Shown: one piece after another, positions 51,735 to 61,570 of the stretch
Layout of the letters: each line of letters begins with the position of its first letter
Position numbering within the stretch: the stretch's first letter is position 1
Assembly: GCA_025345505.1 (NCBI GenBank)
Contig: JANVCC010000048.1
Span: 2,490,671-2,554,670, forward strand
DNA from: Todiramphus chloris collaris
Lineage: Eukaryota > Chordata > Aves > Coraciiformes > Alcedinidae
Direction: 5' to 3'
DNA: 64,000 nt
Notes under the pieces: model-generated
Database searches by the model: none
The model's input: only the letters and a program-made list of their open reading frames with translations
What the model was told of the DNA's origin: nothing
Program-made: the position numbers and the translations under genes

Positions 51735-52825
51735 ATTTTAACAATCAAAGAAGGAAATCATGGCACATGATGAATTCCTACATCTTTCAAATACCTTCTT
51801 CAATTTGCTTCAAGCTCATAATGAAACATGTTGAAAAACAAGATATGTAAAAATTCTGAATTTTTTGTAAGGGAGTAGGATGAAAATATAAAATCTGTAC
51901 TCTAAAAGATTGTTTACTTACAGAGAGGCTACATTTAACTAACTACTCAGAAAAATTGCCTGAATTGATAGCTTATTGACATCCTTAAAAGTATCTTCAG
52001 TATTTAGTTAAATAACATACTATGGACCATTTATTTTTTATTTTCCTTTAAATTTAGTTTTCAATATATCTTAAAGGTAGACTGACATTTAAATAGTCTT
52101 ATTTTAGCTGAAGACATGATCTATACATTGAAAGTCTTAAAAAGTATTTTTTTTCAATGACATAATATATTGTGGACATAGTGAAGCTGCATTCTGTCTA
52201 AGGAAACAATTATCTCAACTGAAACTCAATGGAAATTTCCCACACTGTATCAGAATTTCATGTTAAGGGGCATTAACTCTGTCATTTTATCATTTGTTCT
52301 AAATACCCCTTACTAGGTGTTAAGGTATATATGCTTGAATATGGTTCAATATTAGGGAAGAAAAGATAAAAAAAATTATAGCTTTTATTTGTTCTGATTT
52401 TATTTCAATTAAAAAGAAAAAAAGATTGTAAGGTGTTCTTTTTGCTTTTCTGGAGTAATTACATACACATTTTAGCTCATTTCTTCTTTATTTCTGACCC
52501 ACATGTTTTTGTGTATTTCTCAGCTCAGCGTTAATATTGTGGGATTTTTTTCCATTAACAATCTATGCATTGGTCAATACTTTATTTACAGGAACTGGTT
52601 AACTAATGTCTATTAAAATATAACCCATTTCTTCTTCCAGTTTACCAGTATACCGAATGAGAAAAGTGGCAGAAAGATTAGAGTAGACTCTGGAAGTCAC
52701 CACTTCATAATTCAGTTAGGGTTCTGACAGTCACTTAAGTGTGCTTCTGGGCCAGAAGCACTAGCTTAAAAAAAAAAAAAAAAAACAACCCAGTTTTATA
52801 GATTCCAGAAAATTACTTCTCAGAA

Positions 52826-52876
52826 AAAATGCCAGAATTTTATCTTTAGACAAAATGCCAGAATTTTATCTTTAGA
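52826..52876. repeat. Exact 25-bp tandem duplication
   Basis: The unit that starts aaaatgccagaattttatct and ends ttaga is present at 52826-52850 and again at 52852-52876, with one C between and no mismatch. Perfect identity points to a recent replication-slippage event. Confidence 0.93.
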
Positions 52877-54916
52877 TGTATGGTAATGTGCCATTCTTTA
52901 AAAGTTGCACTGCTGATAAATAAGTAGAAGTAGAAAGAACAAGCAGGACTTGTCAAGGTTCTCAGGTGATTCCCTCTCCTCAGTTCTGGCACAAACATGC
53001 CAAACATGAGAAGCTTTGCACAACAGGTTTTAGACTTGATAGACCCATTTTGTCCATAGATTTCTGGTAACAGTTGCTAGAGCCCTCAAATCAGAGCCCA
53101 GTGACAAACAGAAATTGTCATAATTCCTGGAAAAGCTTTTGGAGGGAATAAAAAGAAGTGTATTCAGCTCATGAAAATTTCCATGGAGTTATTGCATGAA
53201 AACATTAAATTCATTACAGATGTCTGCAGATATATGAACAGAGCATGACTACATGACAATATTATAGCAATTCTGGATGTGGACAATGGGAGTAAATGAG
53301 AACTTGCACTAGCAGCCTTCCCCACTGGAAAGAGAATATGCCCACATCACCTTAGGTACATTTTAAAGAGCTCTGTGCTAATACAACGTTCCTATCAATT
53401 CTGAACAAGAACCAACTGCTTACTGCGGAAATAGGTCTTTTTGTGTGATGTGAACTTCTTGAAAACTGTTCTGACTGCTGCTTACTCAGACTATGAGACC
53501 ATCTTTCTCCATGAAAGATGAGCTGCTAATTATGTCTTACTTGCATCCACACACTGTGAGGAAAACACTGAACTTGTTGAAGACTGAACTGGAAGACAAA
53601 TGCAATGACGAAGTAGCAACTTTGGAATATTTCTGTCACTGGGCACTTTTTTTTACCTTTTAATATCATTCAGACTTAGAAATCAATGTCATTTTAAGGC
53701 TGTTGTCAATTCAATTAAAGTTTTAGTAAAAAAGAAGAGAAAAAAACTGGAGTAATTTATGAATTTGAAACAAATATAAAACCCACGCATTAAGTTAATT
53801 ATGGATAGGGGGTAAGATCTAAAAGATGATATACGGAATTTTAAAGTCAACAATAAGGTCTGAAAAAAAAGAAGTACCTCTTAGAACATCATAATAAAGA
53901 CAGAAAGTAAGCTCACATTTGAATGCAGCAATAGGTTCATGGAATATTAAACTGGTTTACATTGAAAATTCACCTCAGATGAAAATGACTGTAGTCCTGC
54001 AATGGCAATGGAATCATGGCTGATAATGACCAGTGTAAATTTGTTCCTTCTGGCTGGGATGCCAAAGCTCAACGGGAGGATGAAACAAGCAAGTCCAGCA
54101 TTTGCAATTACCTTGGAGCAGGGATCTATTTGAAAACTGTCTGGAGTTTGACCTGCTAATTAGCTCCTGTTTTGAGATTTTAAAAGGAAGATGGGACTTC
54201 GTGGGTGTGCAGTCTGCTATTCTGTAATATTCAAGTTTAGTAGCAAGAAGGAAATGCTGTACTAGAGTATGTCAGAATATGCTACTTACTGATTCCCTTC
54301 TGCCTTCACCATAGAAATGAAACTTATCTGAGTGAAACAGCTTAGGAAAAAATCCCACACACACAGCTGATTTTTTGCAGAGCATTTACTTGAGATCTCA
54401 TCAAAGAGAAGAAAAGCCTGTTTTATATTCAGCTACCTCTTCATAAAGTGTTTTTGTGTCAGTAAAGCAGAACACATTTGGAGATGGTCACATTTCACTT
54501 CTTAATGGGCCTGATCTGGCACACTGGAGAGAACACTTGGGACCACTCCAGAATAAATTATTTAGAGCAATTTCATCAGACATAATCCTCGAGTCCTTCA
54601 GTAGATTACCAAAACATAACAAAAAAAAAAAAAAGAGACCAAACAAAAAATTCACCTCTTCTTTAAATTAATTGAATAGATATCAGGGCCTATGCTTCAT
54701 TTTGTTTAAAACTGTGTTTCCAGAAGTACTCCATGAAATCTGGTGATTTTAAAATCCTCTTATGGTACATTCTGATTTTAATTGTGTTAATTCATTTTTT
54801 CGCCTCTAAGACATTAATCTTGTTTTAGTGGACACAGAACTGACCTACATTACAGGTTAATTTCCAATATATTCCTTTTTAAATTCTAGTGAGTGTTTAT
54901 TTAATTAAGATTAGGC

Positions 54917-54928
54917 ATGCAAATGCAT
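54917..54928. promoter_or_regulatory. Octamer/POU-like motif ATGCAAATGCAT
   Basis: It contains the octamer ATGCAAAT overlapping a reversed half-site in an almost palindromic 12-mer. POU-family factors bind such sites. The same 12-mer occurs at 60215-60226. Occupancy is unknown. Confidence 0.3.
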
Positions 54929-55259
54929 TAAAGACTGTAAAAAAATCCTTATTGGATTCCAGTGCAGCAGTTTCTTCTTTTGTTTTTTTTTTTTTCCCCT
55001 GCCAAATGAATTATACAAGTGCAACCATCTTCAACTGAATTATCTGAATTTGAGTAATGATATACTCTTTGCATATAGAAAGTCTTAGACATCTACTGCA
55101 ATTTATCACAATGCCCCTTTAACACTAAGGAGAGCCGAATATTTAGAGTAGTAATGTGTCACTATATGATTGCCAAGATAATATGTGCTGTGTGTTACAC
55201 CCAGGAACTGCAAATCCTGATTCACTTATTTTCTATTTGTCCTTGTCTCCTGAAGAATC

Positions 55260-55640
55260 ATTTGGTTCCTAAATCCTCCCCGTGACTTTCAAAAGTAGTC
55301 TTGAAGCTGGATGAATTTATGGTTGTTTTATGCCAAATAGTTCCTAACATGCGTGGCTGCTGGAATTGCAGAGATGAGAAAACGATCCACTCTGTATATT
55401 GCCACAACCTAATATTCACGGGGAACCAAATACATCCAAATCCTCCAACAGCAAATACTAAAATGAAAACATTTGCTCTGCAAATAAGAGCATTTTGGAG
55501 GGTACGAAAAGGACATTCCGGTTTGTTACTCGGATGCCTTTGGGATGGTTCATATAAACTGCCTTGTTGAAAAGATGAAGGAGTATCACAGGGGTAAACA
55601 AAACCTGTGTGAAACAGGCAACCAATTGATATTAAGGGAG
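55260..55640. promoter_or_regulatory. Candidate conserved non-coding element
   Basis: Repeat-free stretch of balanced composition with isolated retained CpGs (near 55281, 55351, 55384, 55418, 55506, 55517 and 55530). Long open frames on both strands (132 codons minus, 89 plus) reflect a low density of stops, but neither has a recognisable motif. A conserved enhancer or an unrecognised exon are both possible. Confidence 0.28.
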
Positions 55641-56581
55641 TAATCGAATGTGCCATGGAATGAGCTGTGAAAATGATAAAATTTGCATACTTTTCTGAAA
55701 ACTTCGGAATTTAATCACTATGGCTCTGCTGGTTACATCATAGCACTCCAGCAGCAAAGGAGACTTCAAAATCTGTCATTACTTGTGTAATATTAATTAA
55801 ACAGAAAGGCAGCCCATCCAGTAGATAGATCTAAAAGGCTTTAGAGGAAGCTGGTGGAGTGTGCAAAATTGCAACTTGGAAAAGCCTTATCAGCTGCTAT
55901 CCAAGAAGGTCATACTTATGCCCAGTAGTATGCGTGTCTGCTATATATGAGTTTACATACACATTCACACTAAGTTTATGTGTGTACTAACGCACACTGA
56001 TATCTAAGGCATAAGGATTTAAAAGGATAAAAGCTGAGCTATAAAATACCTCCATCACGGCATAAAATTAATTAAAGAAATTACAGTAAATGCAATGATA
56101 CACAACACGTAAAATGTAATGCAACATTTCTTGTGCTTTTAGGGGATTTTACTCTTTATGAGCAAGATTAAGTACTGTGAACTGTGGCACAATATTCTCG
56201 ATAATGATAAAAGTGAAAAAATACAAAGACTGACTGATGTGATGAACGATGTCTGACTGAAAAAGACAGGGATTCTGTGAAAAATTATGCAACTGAAGCT
56301 GATGGCAGGGTTACAAAAGACTCTGGCTGAGTAATGAGCACCATGTAAAGGGACTCGTGTTTCCAAGTCTGAGCCACTGCTGAAGAATACAAGTGATCAA
56401 TGCACTTAGGAGTTAAGGAGGTAAGAAACTCAAGTTATAGGAGCAATTCCAACTTTTAGACATTGTAATTTTGTTTATTTCTTGGCTTTGTCCCTCTAAG
56501 ATTTTCCAGTTAGTGGTGGATTTTCTTTCTTTCTTATATTTGCCTTTTAAGTCCAAGGTTAGAATGTAGGCAGTTTGAGAA

Positions 56582-56652
56582 GTGGTCAAGACAAAAGATG
56601 CTGTGGTCAAGACAAAAGATGCTGTGGTCAAGACAAAAGATGCTTTGGTCAT
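56582..56652. repeat. 21-bp minisatellite, about 3.4 copies
   Basis: The unit beginning gtggtcaagacaaaagatg repeats exactly at 56582-56602, 56603-56623 and 56624-56644, followed by a partial fourth copy (ttggtcat). Because 21 is a multiple of three, a minus-strand open frame across it shows a repeated 7-residue ASFVLTT, with no sign of being a real protein. Confidence 0.95.
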
Positions 56653-56794
56653 ACAGGCCAAATACGTGACACGATGACGTTCCTGTACTAATACATTCAA
56701 TCCCAGCTCAAAACTGGGTTTTTTTTCTGTCTTAACTTCCACTGTAAGATGTTAAAATCATATTTTTTTGGAATAACTTCTCTTGGGAATGATC

Positions 56795-57370
56795 CCTGCT
56801 CGTCATCTGGTCTGACCACCTCCCAAGACAAAGGTCCAGCTTCAAATTACAACAGGTTGCCTGGGGTGTTGTGTTCTCCGGTTTTGAGTATCTTTAGGAA
56901 CGGAGACTCCACTACCTCTATGGGTAACCCTTGTAACTGTGGTCTTGGTGAAATAAAACGTGTAAATATCCAATTAGAATCTACCTTCTTTCAGCTTGTG
57001 TCTATTGTTTCTATGCATTTCTCAGGTGAGTCTGACAGTCTCCTCTACACCTTCCCATTAAGGGTTTGTAGGCAGAAATATGGTGTGATCATTCTCCTCT
57101 TCAGGCTGAATGGACCCAGCTCTTCCAACCTCTCCTCATTTGAGACGTGCTCCAAGTCTTTAGTGACCTTCACAGCCCCTCACTGGACTCATTCCAGTAT
57201 GTCCATGTCTCTCTTGTACTGGGAAATGATCACTTTCCTGCACTTGATGCTCTGCCTAATGCAGCCCAGGAATCTATTGGCCTTTGCTGAAAGGCTACTT
57301 CGCTGGCTCATGTTCCACTTTGTTTCTACCAGAAACTCCAAGTCCTTTTATTTGCAGGAACATGAAGCTT
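56795..57370 (-). mobile_element. Old CR1 LINE fragment, about 575 bp, minus strand
   Basis: The minus strand, with scattered stops, reads SQYKRDMDILE, then VTKDLEHVSNEERLEELGPF and SLKRR, the ORF2 C-terminal CR1 signature. The flank at 57240-57365 matches the antisense of the upstream CR1 block (gcagcccaggaatctattgg, then accagaaactccaagtcctt). The 3' tail is eroded, and stop codons and indels are frequent, so it is older than the 21-29 kb copies. The plus-strand 247-codon frame at 56749-57492 runs antisense through this element and is not a gene. Confidence 0.85.
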
Positions 57371-60119
57371 TGCCTAATACTCTTCTGCAGCATTTGAGGA
57401 AAAGAGGTGATTTTATACATATCAGCTGCAACAATACAAGTGATATTCTAGGGCTATCAAAAGCGTTCCATTGTGCAAAGAGGAAACTGTAAGGAACATT
57501 TCTGTTTGCTGAATTTTAATTTCCAGCTTGATGAGGAGCAAACAATGCATCTCTTTTTGGTTTTATTTACAGTTGTACAAAATTATTTTCAAATATGCAA
57601 TTGTGTATTTGCAGGTTTTAACGTTTTCTTTCCCTGTTGAGCAATGGAATACCAAGCATGAAATGAATTAAGAGATATTTATAGTGTAGAAACGTTACAG
57701 AGATTCGTAGCAAGGGGAAATATTAATATGGAAGCATTTATTTGGTATTGAGCTGTACACTCCACATCATGTTTGTCTTTTTGTGTAGCAGTAGAGTAGT
57801 AAGGGAGAGGACTGTTCTTCCAAGGGAGTTTAAGGAAGTGGTTTGTGCTGATTTAGCCTGTAAATAAAAGACCAGTGTGCCTTCCCCCCTCCCTCCCTGG
57901 ACAATTATCAAAACCAGCAGCACCGAGGAAACAGTGTACATGTAAAGACTTCATGTAGAAAAGAAAAGATGTGGATATCTTCCACACATTAATGATATAG
58001 CATATACTTCTAAAATGTCTCAGCACGACTACATTGAAAAGCTATGTTCTTATAATATTGCACTGGGGAATAGTTTGATAATTCCTCATAAAGCTTCCAA
58101 GTCCCTTGTTGTTTTTCTTTTTTTTTTTTCAAATTAGGCTACCTCTGTCAGTAATATGCTAAAACACTAAAGATGACAAATCCAATAAATGTTTCATAGA
58201 ACTATGCAAATTAATAACTAGACTTAATCCACTGGGATCTATGAAATTTCATATACTAGCTGCAGTTACAATTAAGTGTACAGTAAGAGGCCAGCTCTGC
58301 AGAAGAGCAGGTGAAACTTTCATCAATTATATTAGAAACATAATGCTCAGACTGGCTGCAGATGGAATAACTTAAGGTGTAAAAAAAGTAATGAATGAAG
58401 GGTTTACCATCCTCACTTTGTTAATAGAGTTTTAGGAAGAGAAGCTAATGGTGCAGAGGTCTTGACTGTCTCCTATACTGCTAAAAGAGTCATGACTTTA
58501 CTGAAAGCAGTCAGTCAAGCACCTACTATAAGCCTGAAAATATTTGAAAGGAAAAGAGAAATCTATGCTATGCTTTCTCAAAAAGTAGCATTCTCAGATT
58601 ACTTTTTAAGATCTGGTTCAACATCCTCCAAAGCCAACAGTACATTTTTGGAACATGGACTGATGAAAATGGTTTCACCCATTAAATAATAAAAGAACAG
58701 AAAAATATTTGGAGAAGTAGTTAGGAACACCACGTTCTTCAGACCATGAATTTGGGCTCGCTTCCCAAAACAAAGTCTTCTTGATCCTGCTTGCTGTAAT
58801 TACAAGAGGAAAACTGTGACCTCAGTCCCACAGGTATGCCTGTCATGAGCTCTCCTGAAATACATTTGGCTTATGTGTATTTGGAGATTTGGCTCTTTCT
58901 TCACCCAGGACTCTGTGTTCTCTGTTGAAGAAACACAAAGTCCTGAAGATCTTTCTTGCGCTCTGGGTCTTTCCCTTTCTTACAGACACATGGACAAACA
59001 AGCATTCTGTCTGTGAGGATAAAAACATAGATCCCTTCAAAGGACTGGTCATAGACATTAAAAAAGCAAGCAGAGCACACTCTCAGAAAGACATGCACTG
59101 CAGACTGCATGGAAAGATTTACTTAGAGGCCAGAAATTTTCCTGTAGAACAGAAATCACACTGACTTCAAAGGTAATTTTTTTTAATACTGAGAACTGAA
59201 AAGCCTGCCCCAACACTTGTTTTAGACATTTTTCACTGTCTAACATGATGTTGATTGAGCAACAATATTTATTAGCAATTACATGGAACTCATCACAAAA
59301 ATTCCTTGCAATCAATTTTCAGAATCTGTTAGACCTCACTAGAGACAGGTTTTTATCATAGGTGGAATTACACAGAAGACTTGAAAATTGTTTCTTTGAG
59401 TGTTGTGAAATAGCATTCATAAATAGCGGTCATTAAGACCCAGAATTGTGATATGTGATCATGATCTGATATTGTAATCATTTTTACAAAGAGGGATTTC
59501 TAAGTGTGTAAAAGTCTTTCCTGAACATCACTCATGACCTCTTGTGAAGTGCTTCTTTAAAAAAATAAAGGTTCATTACAGATAATGTATCCATGCTATT
59601 GGTATTTGGTGGCAAAGTTTCAAACATCTAAGCACAGAAATCATGAAACTAAAATATATCCTTGTAATATATAGGTGGTTATGCACACAGACCAATGGTC
59701 CAATCTTTAGAGAAAAGCCTATTAGAAAACAAAATAAATGTCTGAACTACTACATTCATGATCATAATATTGCACCAGAAAACTAACCCTAAAAGAACAT
59801 CCACCCTGAGCGGCCATGCAATTTCTGTATACAACTTCACTACAAGATTTTTTTTTTTTTTTTTTCTGGTCTTTCTTTAAACAAAACCAACCAAAGAAAA
59901 ACACAAACTCATTTCTGAACCCAGAATTCATGTTCTAAACATTCCAAGGTATTGGCATCCTTGACTGTAGGTCTGTGATCCACTACTAATAGTAGTCACA
60001 AAGCACTCCACTGTTACAGGATGGGTCACTGTTATAACTTATATTTATGTACCTTAACTGAGTCCTACAGGACAGAGGATTCTTCCTCATTGCATAACTC
60101 AGCTCATTGTCTTGACTGC
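57371..60119. other. Unique non-coding DNA
   Basis: No gene is recognised. T-runs lie at about 58119-58129 and 59847-59866. The four overlapping frames on both strands at 58843-59315 carry no motif. Confidence 0.55.
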
Positions 60120-60680
60120 CCCCAAATTTCTCATGCAATTCGTGTTGCTGATCACAAGTCGCCTTAATACTCTATCTGTCATGTAATGCATTTCAACTTG
60201 CCTTTTACTGTACAATGCAAATGCATTTTCTCTGAGAATTCTGAGTGCAGTTTAATAGCCAGGCAGGAAATGGGATAATTGGTTAAAGAGGTTCACAGTA
60301 CATTATTAGTATTTTTATTACTGTTGTAATTTTATGTTGTCTTTGATTTATGAGACAGAGGAAGAATGAAAAGGCATTTTGTATCTTTCCAGTTGCACTA
60401 AACTGCTTTGCACAAATTAAAGTGCTGACTAAGGTGCTATAATGAACCTTGCGAATAATCATGATTATTTTCCCAATTTAGCTTTTGTATTAGTCTCAGC
60501 ATCTCTATGATCATACCACTGTTGCTGCAAATGAAAGCCGTCACTAAACAACTGGAAAAATGCTGCAAGAGTATGTTTTTGCCAGCACTTCTGGCTGTAC
60601 TGGGAGTTGACAACATTTGTAAACGTTGCAGTCATTAAAGCCTTATTTGGCTAAGGAAAAAGAAAACCTTATAGAACTAA
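60120..60680. promoter_or_regulatory. Candidate conserved non-coding element
   Basis: A long repeat-free stretch without useful open frames, dense in likely developmental factor motifs. These include the octamer-like ATGCAAATGCAT (60215-60226), GATTATTT/AATCATGATTATT (about 60456-60470) and TAAT cores, with a few retained CpGs. This is the most enhancer-like part of the window by eye. The call is by composition and motif density only. Confidence 0.35.
60215..60226. promoter_or_regulatory. Octamer/POU-like motif ATGCAAATGCAT
   Basis: Identical to the 12-mer at 54917-54928. It contains ATGCAAAT and sits inside the candidate conserved element 60120-60680. Confidence 0.35.
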
Positions 60681-61309
60681 AATGAAGAGTAACTGAAGCA
60701 ACTTGGAATATAGGAAGAATCTTTGGGAAATTGTCTCAGAAAGTGTAACTTTGCGTTCTCCTTTGCTGTTATTTTTATAGCATCTTTCCTCAGTTTCTTT
60801 TACTGTGGTGATTTGTGTGACATACTGTGTGTTCTAAGAGATTACTGTTAGTTGCATTCAGGTTTTTTTTTTTTTTTACCCAGACTTGATGCCTACAGAA
60901 AACAATGAGTTCTGCTGGAGCAAATGGAAAAAGAAGGATCAGGTATGATGAGAAAAACATCAAAGGAATGCAATAACTGATGGAGAGATGAACATTGAGA
61001 AGATGTGAATTAATCATTTGTTTTCCTTATGCATGTTTGTACAGTGATTTCTTCTGGCCTTTTTCAACTGCTTTAGTAACACCCACAAACTTAAAATGGT
61101 TATGCAACACAAGCTATTTACACTCCTTCCCAGCCCTTTGACAGAGTTAAGAGACTTCTTTTTATTGCCAATCTAAAGGAGGAAAATTGAAATTTAGTGT
61201 TATATTGAAAGCACTAATCAGATAAAGAAATAGACATAAGCAATCTAATGGCCCTAAAAAAAAAAATACTAAAATTGGTTATTAGGAGTATGGAACTTTT
61301 TATGGGTGT
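60681..61309. other. Unique AT-rich non-coding DNA
   Basis: No gene or element is recognised. A poly-T run lies at about 60864-60878, and an A-run near 61256-61266. Confidence 0.55.
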
Positions 61310-61570
61310 CAATTTAACAATGATCTGAATCAGCCCTGTGCCCATATTCCTGCACAATTACAGGATGCCCTGCTATGAAAGGCGACGTTGTCATTGGATG
61401 CTTGTAAAGATCCAGACTGGACAAACGTAGCCTAATAAATCTCAGAGTGGCGACTGGAATTCAAAATGTGCTCTCAGTGGCGGGGAGAAAGATGAAAAAT
61501 AGCTCTGGTCAAATGACCAGCTTGTGATAGCAGACTGCAAGCCGCACATGACTTTAAAGGGCTAGCTAGA
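61310..61570. promoter_or_regulatory. Candidate conserved non-coding element with a palindrome
   Basis: A balanced-composition stretch retaining CpGs at about 61383, 61386, 61426, 61451, 61481 and 61543 in CpG-poor surroundings. It contains the 16-bp inverted repeat CTGGTCAAATGACCAG at 61505-61520, which has two GGTCA half-sites in nuclear-receptor-like inverted arrangement with a 2-base spacer. No coding frame is recognised. Confidence 0.35.

Larger units (their letters stand above)
51735..56581. other. Unique AT-rich non-coding DNA
   Basis: No gene is recognised. Poly-A runs lie at about 52768-52785 and 54622-54635, a poly-T run at about 54980-54992, and a 25-bp duplication at 52826-52876. 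Candidate regulatory sequence lies at 55260-55640, and an octamer-like 12-mer at 54917-54928. Open frames of up to 132 codons overlap on opposite strands at 55258-55656 without motifs. Confidence 0.5.

Noticed and set aside
56413-56742. 109-codon minus-strand frame with repeated ASFVLTT
   Set aside because: The repeat is just the 21-bp minisatellite read in frame. No conserved motif outside it.
59847-59866. Poly-T run as a possible minus-strand retrocopy tail
   Set aside because: No retrocopy body or target duplication is recognisable beside it; simple homopolymer.
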